This document shows positions 25,794 to 34,858 of a stretch of DNA of 64,000 nucleotides, piece after piece. The notes beneath the pieces are model-generated. The model made no database searches, was not told the DNA's origin, and saw only the letters and a program-made list of their open reading frames with translations. Positions within the stretch are counted from its first letter, which is position 1; every line of letters begins with the position of its first letter. The translations under genes were made by a program, and so were the position numbers. Source of the stretch: Marinococcus halotolerans DSM 16375 (GTDB lineage Bacteria > Bacillota > Bacilli > Bacillales > Marinococcaceae); assembly GCF_000420725.1 (NCBI RefSeq), contig NZ_ATVM01000006.1, forward strand, positions 87,598-151,597, in the 5' to 3' direction.

Positions 25794-26441
25794 TTATAAA
25801 GGGATGATATAAAAAAACACGGCAAAGAAATGGGCGGCGGAGCCGGCGAGGACAAAAAAGTGCCAGACGGCGTGATGGTAGGGAAAGCTCCGCCACATAT
25901 AGAAGATGGTGCCGGCGGTGTACAATACGCCTCCAATAACTAGCAGCAGCAGGCCGCCGGTGGGCAGAGCGCTTACAAGCGCCGGCCAGGCAATAATAAT
26001 GATCCAGCCCATGCCAATGTAAAAAACAGTCGACAAAATACGAAACCGTTTAGTGAAGAATGCTTTAAAAATAATGCCGATGACAGCAATGCCCCAGACA
26101 ATGCTGAATAAAACCCAACTCAAGGTGCCGTGGAGGGCATGAAACAGAAACGGAGTGTATGTGCCGGCGATGAACAGGTAAATGGCAGAGTGGTCAAAGA
26201 CTTCAAATAAATCCTTCAGTCTGCCCGGTGAAAAGCTGTGAAGCAGGGTGGAGCATACGTAGGAGAGAAGCATGGACGTGCCGAAAATAGAAACGCTGAC
26301 CACATGGAGGGCTGAAGCATTCATGGAAGCGAAAACAATCATAATAATAAGCGCAGCAGCGCTCAGCAAAGCGCCGATGCCGTGCGTGACTGCGTTAGCG
26401 AATTCCTCCCGTTTGGTGAATGTATGGGTTTGATCCTGCAT
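25794..26441 (-). CDS. Hemolysin III / PAQR family membrane protein
   Basis: 215 aa from the ATG at 26441, with AAGGCGG upstream. Seven membrane helices, and the conserved metal-site motifs: EEFANAVTHGIG near the N-terminus, STLLHSFS, FDHSAIYLFIAGTY, and the C-terminal HHAVWHFFVLAGSAAHF. It is like Bacillus YplQ/YqfA. The family has a zinc site resembling adiponectin receptors; cellular role is not established. Confidence 0.88.
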   Translation of the reverse strand: MQDQTHTFTKREEFANAVTHGIGALLSAAALIIMIVFASMNASALHVVSVSIFGTSMLLSYVCSTLLHSFSPGRLKDLFEVFDHSAIYLFIAGTYTPFLFHALHGTLSWVLFSIVWGIAVIGIIFKAFFTKRFRILSTVFYIGMGWIIIIAWPALVSALPTGGLLLLVIGGVLYTAGTIFYMWRSFPYHHAVWHFFVLAGSAAHFFAVFFYIIPL

Positions 26442-26596
26442 ACGCCGCCTTCTTTCATTAACAATAGTTTCTTCATTATAACTTATTTTTAGCAGAGTTT
26501 CGAACAGGCATAAATGGCTGTGGGTTTGTTTGCCGGATGGAATGGGGCGGGTATGAGAACTCAGAGTGGATTTAACCAAGGAAGGAAGGGACTATA

Positions 26597-27613
26597 ATGA
26601 AAGCAATAGGGTTTAAAAAACATCTTCCCATTGAAGAAGAGGCAAGCTTTGAAATGTTTGATATCGCCAAATCTGAACCGAAGGGCCGGGATCTGCTTGT
26701 GCGTGTGCAGGCGGTCTCTGTAAATCCGGTGGACACAAAAATCCGTGGAGGAAATGAAGGAACGGAAGAAGCAGAGCCGCAGATTCTCGGCTTTGACGCA
26801 GCTGGTGTCGTGGAATCGGTGGGCGAAGAGGCGTCGCTGTTCCAGCCTGGTGATGAAGTATATTATGCTGGAAGCAATCTGCGGCCCGGATCCAATCAGG
26901 AATATCAGCTGGTGGATGAACGGGTAGTGGGAAGACGGCCTGTGCAGCTTTCAATGGCTGAAAGTGCTGCGATGCCTTTAACCGCTGTTACTGCGTACGA
27001 AGCGTTGTTCGACCGGATTGGAATTGTACCGGAGCGGGACCGCGGCGCGTCCGTACTCGTGTTAAACGGTGCAGGCGGCGTTGGTTCCATTGCGATTCAG
27101 CTCGCTAAATGGGCCGGTCTTGACGTAGTGGCGACGGCTTCGCGTGAAGAAACAACTGCCTGTTGTGAACAGATGGGGGCAGATAAAGTGATTAACCACC
27201 ATCAGCCTCTGTTCAAGCAGCTTCAGGATGCAGGCTACGAAGGGGTTGACTATATTCTCTGCTTTACCGATACGGCCCAGCACTGGTCGGGAATGGTCGA
27301 GTGCATTCGTCCACAGGGAACCATTTGTTCTATTGTAGAAACAGAGGAGTCGCTTCCGTTAACCGACCTGCAGGCAAAAAGCGCTGCCTTTATGTGGGAG
27401 TTTATGTTTACGCGGCCGATGTATCAGACAGAGGATATGATCCGCCAGCACGTTATTCTGGGGGAACTGGCTGACCTGTTTGACCAGTCGACCATCAAAC
27501 CGACGGTGACAGAGACGCTGACACCGCTGAACGCCGAACAGATGAAAGAAGCGCACCGGCGGGTGGAATCAGGTAAAACGATCGGGAAAATTGTTCTTGA
27601 ACACTGGGAGTAA
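26597..27613 (+). CDS. Zinc-less medium-chain dehydrogenase / quinone oxidoreductase
   Basis: 338 aa of the MDR superfamily. GroES-like N-terminal half with VSVNPVDTKIRGG, nucleotide-binding motif VLNGAGGVGSIAIQLAK near residue 154. The cysteines that bind zinc in alcohol dehydrogenases are absent, so a NADPH:quinone or enone reductase is more likely. Start at 26597 behind AAGGAAGG. Divergent from hemolysin III. Confidence 0.88.
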   Translation: MKAIGFKKHLPIEEEASFEMFDIAKSEPKGRDLLVRVQAVSVNPVDTKIRGGNEGTEEAEPQILGFDAAGVVESVGEEASLFQPGDEVYYAGSNLRPGSNQEYQLVDERVVGRRPVQLSMAESAAMPLTAVTAYEALFDRIGIVPERDRGASVLVLNGAGGVGSIAIQLAKWAGLDVVATASREETTACCEQMGADKVINHHQPLFKQLQDAGYEGVDYILCFTDTAQHWSGMVECIRPQGTICSIVETEESLPLTDLQAKSAAFMWEFMFTRPMYQTEDMIRQHVILGELADLFDQSTIKPTVTETLTPLNAEQMKEAHRRVESGKTIGKIVLEHWE

Positions 27614-27621
27614 ATGAAAAA

Positions 27622-27658
27622 CGCACCGCAGCCGGAGCCGGCTGCGGTGCTCTTTTTT
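27622..27658. terminator. Bidirectional terminator
   Basis: GCACCGCAGCC pairs with GGCTGCGGTGC, T run on the plus side, between convergent genes. Confidence 0.9.
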
Positions 27659-27662
27659 GAGA

Positions 27663-29249
27663 TCAGGAAGCGACTCCGAGAGGAGAAAAGATTACATAAA
27701 GGATACCGATACCGATAACGAGGCCGGCTGCCGCCGGCTTGGCGTATTTCCACGGCACCATATCCACAGGCGCTTCATTTTTGAATTCGAAAGGCTCCTC
27801 CATCGGTTTAAATTTCCCGACAACAAGCATGACAATAACGCTGAGGGGAAACAGCACACTCAGTACATAAAGGAAATTGAGCTCTCCGATAAAGACCTTG
27901 CTTGCACCGTACAAAATGATGTGCACCGGCACAGCGACCTTTGCGGCAAACGGCGACACTTTTTTTGTGTAAAAGCCAACGACCATAATGGCAAGCACGG
28001 GTATGTTGAAGAAGCCAAACATCTCCTGCAGATAATTGTATAGCCCGGACGGGGCAAACAAAATAAAGGGTGAAATAAAGATGGATACAATAGCGACAAC
28101 CATTGCAAACCTTCGTCCGGCACGAACGAGAGCTGTTTCATCGGCATCCGGATGAAACAACGGTTTATACAAATCAAGCGTAAACAGCGTAATGACGCTG
28201 TTGATGCCTCCGTTAAACGAACTCAGGACCGCGCCAAACAAAATAGCTGCGAACACACCGGTCAGTACCGGCGGCAGCAGGTCGGTCACAAGCGTCGGGT
28301 AGGCGGCGTCCCCGTTTGCGAGGCTGTTGCCGTACAAATGATAGGCTATCACGCCCGGGAGCACGAGGTAAAAGGCGCCAAACAGCTTAAATAAGGCAGT
28401 AATCATGACACCCTTCTGGCCTTCTTTTAAATTACGTGCTGCGAGCGGGCGCTGAACGATGGCCTGGTTGATACAAAAATAAAAAAGGTTGTTAAACAAA
28501 AGCCCCATAAATATCGTCGGCCAGGGCACCTGGGCGTCATTGCTGCCGTCGATGGCATTTAACTTGTCTGTATGCTCTGAGGTGAGCGTCCCTACGCCGT
28601 CAAACATATTGCCGTTACCGAGCGCGATGAGCCCGAGTACAAGAATAAGCAGACCGCCGGCAATTAATCCGACCCCGTACAGCGAGTCAGCAGAGGCGAT
28701 AGCCTTCAGGCCGCCAAACACTATATAAAGCATGCCGACAAGCCCGATACCGGCAGAAACAATTAAGACGGTAAAAAACTGACTCGTGCCGAGCACACTC
28801 GAAATATCAAATATCTGATCGAGCACGAGAGAGCCGGAATACAGCACTGTCGGCAGGAATGAAGACGCAAATCCAAGCAGCATAAGTAACGAAACAATCT
28901 GCCTTGTCCTCTGGTCATAGCGTTTTTCAAGAAATTCGGTAACGGTAGTTACTCCCACCCGTAAGTATTTAGGTAAAAACATAAATGCCATAAAAATGAG
29001 CGCAATGGGCGTGGTAACCTCCCAGGCCATTGAAGCCATCGAGCCGGTGTATGTCTGTCCGCTCAGTCCGACAAGCTGCTCGGTGGAGAGATTGGCAAGG
29101 AGGGTGGATGAACCGATGGTGAGCGCCATCAGACTGCGGCCGCCGAGAAAGTACCCCTCCTGGCTCTGCATATTAATGTTTTTCGTCCGGTAAGCGGCGT
29201 AGCCGGCAATAGCAATGGTAATAAGTATGAATGTAAAAAGTGAAAACAT
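27663..29249 (-). CDS. Sodium:solute symporter (SSS/SLC5 family)
   Basis: 528 aa with about 13-14 helices. Typical SSS motifs are the N-terminal GYFLGGRSLMALTIGSSTLLANLS (approx. residues 32-56) and the GLKAIASADSLYG stretch near residue 180. It imports a sugar, inositol or similar solute with Na+. It most resembles the sugar-type SLC5 branch; the substrate is not indicated by neighbours. Start at 29249 behind AAGAAGGGA. Confidence 0.88.
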   Translation of the reverse strand: MFSLFTFILITIAIAGYAAYRTKNINMQSQEGYFLGGRSLMALTIGSSTLLANLSTEQLVGLSGQTYTGSMASMAWEVTTPIALIFMAFMFLPKYLRVGVTTVTEFLEKRYDQRTRQIVSLLMLLGFASSFLPTVLYSGSLVLDQIFDISSVLGTSQFFTVLIVSAGIGLVGMLYIVFGGLKAIASADSLYGVGLIAGGLLILVLGLIALGNGNMFDGVGTLTSEHTDKLNAIDGSNDAQVPWPTIFMGLLFNNLFYFCINQAIVQRPLAARNLKEGQKGVMITALFKLFGAFYLVLPGVIAYHLYGNSLANGDAAYPTLVTDLLPPVLTGVFAAILFGAVLSSFNGGINSVITLFTLDLYKPLFHPDADETALVRAGRRFAMVVAIVSIFISPFILFAPSGLYNYLQEMFGFFNIPVLAIMVVGFYTKKVSPFAAKVAVPVHIILYGASKVFIGELNFLYVLSVLFPLSVIVMLVVGKFKPMEEPFEFKNEAPVDMVPWKYAKPAAAGLVIGIGILYVIFSPLGVAS

Positions 29250-29591
29250 GATGTCCCTTCTTTCCTGCTGTAAAAGTATGTCGAAACGTTTTGAACAACG
29301 TGCACGAAAAAAGGTTTACCCCTGCTGATTTCCGCGCAAACCCCCGATAAAAGCGAATTGTATAAAAAACATCATAAAGATGGTTTTCTAATATAAATAT
29401 AAAAGTTGATAAATAGGAAATGATAACCCTTACATGATGAAAATAAAAAAATCAATAGAAAAAATGTGACAAATTTGTGTCGTAAGCGTTTTACAGTCTA
29501 GACGTATAACAGGCCAGCCTATAGAATAAGAACTCGTTGTGGGATAAATGAGATGAAAAAATATTAATCAATATATCAAGGAGGGATAACA
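29250..29591. other. Divergent intergenic region between SSS and MFS transporters
   Basis: 342 bp, A+T rich, without an open frame of note. It contains an ACAAATTTGT palindrome (about 29469-29480) next to a GTAAGCGTTTTAC stretch that weakly resembles a cre site (three mismatches), and a CGAAACGTTTTG stretch near 29281. No clear promoter pair was fixed. Confidence 0.4.
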
Positions 29592-30809
29592 ATGATCGTA
29601 CGCAATGGCCAAACGTTCCGCCCAATGGTGATGATTGCCATGTTTATGATTTCTACGTTCGCTATCGGTACTACTGAATATGTCGCCATGGGGATTTTAT
29701 CGAATGTCTCTGACTCCTTTGGCATCACGATTTCTGCCGCGGGTCTGATTGTCAGCATGTATGCGCTCGGCGTTGCCGTGCTCTCGCCAATTGCCATATC
29801 TCTTTTGGTGAAATTTCCAAGGAAGTATGTATTAATCGGTTTGATGCTGCTGTTTATCGGTTCCAGCGTGGCCAGCGCCCTGGCGCCAAACTATACGGTA
29901 CTGCTGTGGGCACGCGTCTTTTCTGCATTGATGCACGGGCCGTTCTTTGCCATTGCGATGGTTATGGCAAGCGAGGTTGTCCCTCCATCGAAAAAATCCG
30001 GAGCGGTGGCTGCCATTAACGGCGGACTGACGATTTCCTTAATGATCGGGGTGCCGTTCGGTGCCTATATCGGAGATTTGTTTGACTGGCGCATCGTATT
30101 TGCCGGCATCGCTGGACTCGGTATTATCAGTCTGCTCGGGATCATCTTCTATGTACCAAACATGAATGCTGAAGAACCAACGTCCATGAGAAAAGAGCTC
30201 GGCGTTTTTAAAAGAAAACAGGTATTGTTTGCGCTCGCTATTACAGTGTTCGGCTATTCAGGCGTTTTCACTGCCTACACGTATATTGAGCCTCTGCTTC
30301 AGGATATAACAGGCTTTGGTCCGGCAGGTATAACGCTTTCCCTCTTTTTGTTCGGTGTCGGAGGCGTGCTTGGGAACATGCTGTCCGGGCGTCTGAACGC
30401 AGAGTCTCTGCTGAAGCCATTGATGGTCGTAATGGCTTCCCTGACCGTCATTCTGTCGACGCTCACCTTAACAAGCACGATCGCATGGCTTGCACCGGTG
30501 TCAGTGCTCCTGCTTGGTATGGGCGCCTTTGGTACCGTGCCTATTCTGCAGACAACAGTTATCCGGGCAGCGGAGGGAGCGCCTTCGATCGCAAGTGCTT
30601 CCGCAGTCTCTGCCTTTAACCTGGCGAATGCCTTTGGGGCCTGGGTCGGCGGTATGGTGATCAGTCTTGGACTGAGCCTGCCGCTGATCGGCATGGCCGG
30701 CGCTGTTATTACGCTCTTAGGTCTCATGCTTTCGTGGCTGTCGTTTCGCTCCAGCGAAAAAGAAACGCAGGAAGAAAGACAGGGAGTCCCGGCCACAGAT
30801 TCCTACTAG
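29592..30809 (+). CDS. MFS transporter (DHA1 / sugar efflux type)
   Basis: 405 aa, 12 predicted membrane helices. The N-terminus FAIGTTEYVAMGIL is typical of the AraJ/YdhL-type drug:H+ antiporter branch, with motif-A-like LLVKFPRKYVLIG after helix 2 and a GVPFGAYIGD motif-C-like segment. It exports drugs or sugars; substrate not readable. Start at 29592 behind AAGGAGGG. It shares a terminator with the convergent LLM gene. Confidence 0.88.
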   Translation: MIVRNGQTFRPMVMIAMFMISTFAIGTTEYVAMGILSNVSDSFGITISAAGLIVSMYALGVAVLSPIAISLLVKFPRKYVLIGLMLLFIGSSVASALAPNYTVLLWARVFSALMHGPFFAIAMVMASEVVPPSKKSGAVAAINGGLTISLMIGVPFGAYIGDLFDWRIVFAGIAGLGIISLLGIIFYVPNMNAEEPTSMRKELGVFKRKQVLFALAITVFGYSGVFTAYTYIEPLLQDITGFGPAGITLSLFLFGVGGVLGNMLSGRLNAESLLKPLMVVMASLTVILSTLTLTSTIAWLAPVSVLLLGMGAFGTVPILQTTVIRAAEGAPSIASASAVSAFNLANAFGAWVGGMVISLGLSLPLIGMAGAVITLLGLMLSWLSFRSSEKETQEERQGVPATDSY

Positions 30810-30814
30810 AAAAA

Positions 30815-30857
30815 CGAAAAAATCCGCACGCTCGGGAACGAGCATGCGGATTTTTTC
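30815..30857. terminator. Bidirectional terminator
   Basis: AAAAAATCCGCA...CTCG pairs with CGAG...TGCGGATTTTTT. Confidence 0.85.
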
Positions 30858-30859
30858 AT

Positions 30860-31858
30860 TTAAAGATTGGCGGCAATATCGGCGGCGTATTGGAAAGATT
30901 TCTTTTTTGCTTCAAAATCATAAATGTTGGTAATGCCCATCAGTTCATCGAGCTCAAGCTTATCCCGCAGTTCACGCAGCTGTTTCTGTACGGTGGCCGG
31001 GGAGCCAATAACAGCTCGCCGCCGATTTTCCTGAGCTTTTTCCCGTTCTTCCTGTGTCCAGGAGTCGGGATTTACGCTCTCCGGGGCAGGTACTTTCGTA
31101 TTGGCGCCTTTTTCGACATTTAACAGCCACTGATCCTGGCTGAGCGCCAGAAAATCCGCCTCTTCGTCAGTAGCCGCGCATACAATAAATACGCAGGCAG
31201 CGGTCACCGGCTGGGGCTGCCGGCTGCTTGGCACAAAGGAAGAGTGGTATTTATGGACTGCCTCTATGCCCTGGTCCGGACTGATAAACTGGCCGAACAT
31301 GAAGCCGGCACTTTGCTTTCCGGCATCCCGGGCCCCGCGTTCGGACAAGCCAAGTACCCAGGTTTCAGGCAGGGATCTGCTCATCGGGGAGGCTTTAATT
31401 GAGGCATAAGGGTGATCGCCGGGCAGGGAGCGGTCAATAAACCCCTGAACCTCCTGAAGAAGGCGGGGGAAGGCGGACATGCTCTTTTTATTGCCGTCTG
31501 TCAAGGCTTCCCGGATCGTGTTGCCTCCGCCGGGTGATCTTCCGATGCCAAGGTCGATCCGGCCGGGAAATAAAGCTTCAAGCACTTTAAAGTTTTCGGC
31601 TACCTTGTACGGGCTGTACTGCGGCAGCAGGACGCCTCCCGAGCCAATACGGATACTTGTAGTGACACTTGCCAGGTGGGACATTAGAATTTCCGGCGAT
31701 GAGCCGGCCAGGCCGCTGGTGCTGTGGTGCTCGGCTACCCAAAAACGGTGAAAGCCCCATTTCTCTGCCATTTGAACGAGTTCACGGGTGTGTTCGAAGG
31801 CTTTTTCGGGAGTCTCACCTTCTGCAATCGGTGACTGATCAAGAATACTGATATTCAT
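30860..31858 (-). CDS. LLM-class flavin-dependent oxidoreductase
   Basis: 332 aa luciferase-like TIM barrel. The segments FWVAEHHSTSGLAGSSPEIL and IDLGIGRSPGG are characteristic of the group 1 luciferase-like monooxygenases such as Bacillus YwcH/YtmO types. It uses FMNH2 and oxygen on an unknown substrate. Start at 31858 behind TTGGAGGAA. Confidence 0.88.
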   Translation of the reverse strand: MNISILDQSPIAEGETPEKAFEHTRELVQMAEKWGFHRFWVAEHHSTSGLAGSSPEILMSHLASVTTSIRIGSGGVLLPQYSPYKVAENFKVLEALFPGRIDLGIGRSPGGGNTIREALTDGNKKSMSAFPRLLQEVQGFIDRSLPGDHPYASIKASPMSRSLPETWVLGLSERGARDAGKQSAGFMFGQFISPDQGIEAVHKYHSSFVPSSRQPQPVTAACVFIVCAATDEEADFLALSQDQWLLNVEKGANTKVPAPESVNPDSWTQEEREKAQENRRRAVIGSPATVQKQLRELRDKLELDELMGITNIYDFEAKKKSFQYAADIAANL

Positions 31859-31953
31859 GCGCGTTCCTCCAACTAAACAGAATGCTTTTCTATGCTAGTC
31901 CAGTGTAAAAGAAAAACGAAAAAATCTACAGTAAATGAAATGGGGGGAGATCA

Positions 31954-32853
31954 ATGAACACAGAATCGCTGCATCGTTGGATATATCAGATGTACGACAT
32001 AGAAGCAGCTTCGCTCGGGCGATGCGGAGCCAAAAGCTTCAGCATACGGGACGGGGAGGGCCTGGAATGGCTGCTTGTGACCGGGGAGCCTGTGCTGCCG
32101 GAGGGCGAGACGGCCCGGTGGCTTGAAGCTGAGAGTGATATCAGCATAAAAAAAACAGTAGAGGGAGATAAACTGGCGGACGCCGGGGAGAGAGGCCTGG
32201 CCTATATGTATGAGAAGAAATCGGGAAACCATGGGAGCGCCCGCATGGAAGAATCAGACTACCGGCAGCTTGGTGCCTCACTGGCAGTAAAGCACCGCAG
32301 CTGGCATGAGAAATTGCCGATGAACGATAAAGAAAGCCTCTCGCTGGCAGAGCACACTGTACAGGCAGAATACCGGCAGATGCACATGCTGCTTCCGAAA
32401 GGCCAGACGGTTATCCGACAAAGCATCGAAGCCCTGTTTCCTGTAGTGCAGCGTGCGGTCCGCGGGCCGGACGGCACAGGTTTTGTTTTCAGGGAAATGA
32501 ATTGGAAGCAGGGCGGTCCGGGAGAAGGTTTGCTGTTTCCGGGAGCGATGCCGGGGGTTCATGTAAGCTTATATGATCTTGCGGCGCTATTGCGGAGCAT
32601 TCTGCTGGCCTTTTCCGGCGAAGGGGATTACCAGCCCTTTGCCCGAATGGTTTTTAATGAACTCCTCGCCGGCTATGACAGCGTACAGAGCATACCGCTG
32701 CCTTCGCTGCAGCAGTTTGCGAATATTTTGGAATGGCACGACCTGTATCAATATGCTCTTCTTTGGCAAAAAGCTGGCACATCTGCCGAAGCGGCGGTCA
32801 GAGTGAGGGAACAGCTCCGGCTTGAGCACCGGCTTCCGTTGCTCGAAATTTAA
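31954..32853 (+). CDS. Hypothetical protein, 299 aa
   Basis: Start at 31954 behind GGGGGGAG. The protein is soluble and mixed alpha/beta. A segment near residues 200-225 (FPGAMPGVHVSLYDLAALLRSIL) vaguely recalls the C-terminal lobe of CotS/aminoglycoside phosphotransferase-like kinases, but no catalytic HxD or DFG-like motif is visible, so this is a weak guess. It is divergent from the LLM gene and convergent with the GbsR gene (8-bp gap). Function unknown. Confidence 0.6.
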   Translation: MNTESLHRWIYQMYDIEAASLGRCGAKSFSIRDGEGLEWLLVTGEPVLPEGETARWLEAESDISIKKTVEGDKLADAGERGLAYMYEKKSGNHGSARMEESDYRQLGASLAVKHRSWHEKLPMNDKESLSLAEHTVQAEYRQMHMLLPKGQTVIRQSIEALFPVVQRAVRGPDGTGFVFREMNWKQGGPGEGLLFPGAMPGVHVSLYDLAALLRSILLAFSGEGDYQPFARMVFNELLAGYDSVQSIPLPSLQQFANILEWHDLYQYALLWQKAGTSAEAAVRVREQLRLEHRLPLLEI

Positions 32854-32861
32854 AACAGCAC

Positions 32862-33404
32862 TTACTTCGGGGGGATCATCGCAAAAATTTCACCGCTTTC
32901 AAAAATACGGATCACTTCATCGAGCCATTCATAATAACCTAGCGCATAATTGACTTTTTCAAGATCATGATGAAGTACGTCGATAAGATAGGGATCCTCC
33001 GCTTCCTCCAAAAACGCTTCAAATTCCTCTTTGGCGCGGCGGGCCGCTTTCTGATTATTGTCCGCCGCCTCCCGCCACCGGTTCACAAAGACGGAGGTGA
33101 ACGATTGATACCAGTCATCGTGGGACTGGTACAAATCCTTCCGGACCCCTTTTTCCCACACCCGTTCGACCATATCTGCATCCATGAGGGCCCGTATTCC
33201 TGTACTCATACTCATTTTACTCATGCCGAGTGCTTCGCTCATATCATCGAGTGTCATGGGACGCTCGGCAAACAAAACGGTGCCGTACAGGCGTCCATTC
33301 GTATCGGAAACGCCGTATAAGCCCATGTTCTGGGCAATTGTGGCAATGAACTGGTGTCTCGCTTCGTCCAGCTTGTCCTGAATGTTTTTTTGTTCCCTTT
33401 CCAT
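32862..33404 (-). CDS. GbsR/OpcR-type (MarR-like) transcriptional regulator
   Basis: 180 aa. Winged HTH at about residues 25-95 (RLYGTVLFAERPMTLDDMSEAL, then MSKMSMSTGIRALMDADMVERV) followed by a helical C-terminal half. This matches the GbsR family that represses glycine-betaine or choline genes in Bacillus. It lies divergently next to the opuA operon, which is the evident target. Start at 33404 behind AAAAAGGGGG. Confidence 0.9.
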   Translation of the reverse strand: MEREQKNIQDKLDEARHQFIATIAQNMGLYGVSDTNGRLYGTVLFAERPMTLDDMSEALGMSKMSMSTGIRALMDADMVERVWEKGVRKDLYQSHDDWYQSFTSVFVNRWREAADNNQKAARRAKEEFEAFLEEAEDPYLIDVLHHDLEKVNYALGYYEWLDEVIRIFESGEIFAMIPPK

Positions 33405-33546
33405 ACGGGGCCCCCTTTTTGCATGTATGTTTAAAGTTTAGCAAACTGCTGAACAATAAAAAAATTGAATATTCGATCGTTAGACCTTTTAAACAGCAGA
33501 TAATGATAGATATAAGTATATAATGTATGTACAGTATATACTTTAC

Positions 33547-33595
33547 GGCTAAAACAGCCCCATATGGCATGATAAAAGTTTTGTAACTTTTAGCC
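33547..33595. promoter_or_regulatory. Nested palindromes upstream of opuA
   Basis: An outer pair GGCTAAAA (33547-33554) / TTTTAGCC (33588-33595) encloses an inner AAAAGTT-TTGT-AACTTTT (33574-33591). A TATAAT lies at 33519-33524. Position between the GbsR-type gene and the opuA operon makes this the best operator candidate. Confidence 0.45.
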
Positions 33596-33661
33596 TAATA
33601 ATATATAGTGAAAGAGTGATAACAAATATAGAGACAGACATAGTAAACGAGGTGTGAAACG

Positions 33662-34858
33662 TTGGCGAAGATACAAGTGGAAAACTTAACCAAGGTCTTC
33701 GGAAAACGCCCAGGCCGTGCGATTAAACTGCTGGAGCAGGGAAAATCGAAGGATGAAATTCTTGAAGAAACCGGCTGCACGGTCGGCGTGAACCGGAGCA
33801 ATTTCTCGGTGGAAGCCGGAGAAATTTTTGTTATCATGGGACTTTCTGGAAGTGGAAAATCGACGCTCGTGCGACTTCTGAACCGGTTAATTGATCCGAC
33901 CGAAGGAAGCGTCTGGGTGGACGGGGATGATCTGGCCCGTATGGATGACAAAGGGCTCAGGAAGGTACGCCGGGAAAAAATGAGCATGGTTTTCCAACAA
34001 TTCGGACTATTTCCCTTCCGGACGATTCTCGATAACGTGGCGTACGGCCTGGAAATTCAGGGGCTCGAGGAGCAGGAAAAAAAGAAAAAAGCAGATGAAG
34101 CCCTGCAGCTGGTCGGTCTTGGCGGCTACGGCAACATGTATCCGGATGAGCTGTCCGGCGGGATGCAGCAGCGCGTCGGTCTGGCCAGGGCACTGGCCGC
34201 AGACACGGACATTCTGCTGATGGATGAAGCCTTCTCGGCACTCGACCCGCTGATCCGCAAGGAAATGCAGGATGAGCTGCTCGAGCTGCAGGGCCGGATG
34301 AAAAAGACCATCGTGTTTATTACCCACGATCTGGATGAAGCGCTCCGGCTCGGCGACCGTATTACGATTATGAAAGACGGGCGGGTTGTTCAGATTGGCA
34401 CGCCGGAGGATATTCTTCAGCACCCGGCTGATGACTACGTTGCCAAATTCGTGGAAGATGTGGACCGCTCCAAGGTATTTACCGCAGAAGCCGTCATGAA
34501 GCGGCCGGAGGTACTGACGATCGATAAGGACGGGCCGCGGGTGGCCCTGCAGCGCATGAAAAAGGAAGGCATTTCGAGCCTGTATGTAACCAATAAAGAC
34601 CGGACACTGCTCGGAATTGTCCACGCCGATGAAGTATCGGAATTGGCAGAGCAGGGATCCGAAGACATTCGGAGCGTACTGCATGAAGATGTACCGACAG
34701 TTCAAAAGGATACGGTGGTTAAGGAAATGATCGAGCTGCTTACATACAAAAACACACCAGTAGCCGTCGTAGATGAAGAAAACAAAATTGTCGGCATTGT
34801 TGTAAGAGGCTCCGTGATGGCACTGCTTTCCGGCAAGGAGGTGTCGGCCGTTGAGTAA
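33662..34858 (+). CDS. opuAA: Glycine betaine ABC transporter, ATP-binding subunit
   Basis: 398 aa from a TTG at 33662 with GAGGTG upstream. Walker A GLSGSGKST (approx. 60-68), signature LSGGMQQRV, Walker B DILLMDEAFSAL, and the osmo-transporter-specific N-terminal extension. Two CBS domains fill the C-terminus (about 280-395) and in OpuA sense ionic strength or c-di-AMP. It energises glycine betaine uptake. It overlaps the permease gene by 8 bp. First gene of the opuA operon. Confidence 0.95.
   Translation: MAKIQVENLTKVFGKRPGRAIKLLEQGKSKDEILEETGCTVGVNRSNFSVEAGEIFVIMGLSGSGKSTLVRLLNRLIDPTEGSVWVDGDDLARMDDKGLRKVRREKMSMVFQQFGLFPFRTILDNVAYGLEIQGLEEQEKKKKADEALQLVGLGGYGNMYPDELSGGMQQRVGLARALAADTDILLMDEAFSALDPLIRKEMQDELLELQGRMKKTIVFITHDLDEALRLGDRITIMKDGRVVQIGTPEDILQHPADDYVAKFVEDVDRSKVFTAEAVMKRPEVLTIDKDGPRVALQRMKKEGISSLYVTNKDRTLLGIVHADEVSELAEQGSEDIRSVLHEDVPTVQKDTVVKEMIELLTYKNTPVAVVDEENKIVGIVVRGSVMALLSGKEVSAVE

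Noticed and set aside
29464..29495. cre site before the MFS gene
   Set aside because: Three mismatches at fixed positions of the cre consensus; kept only as a remark.
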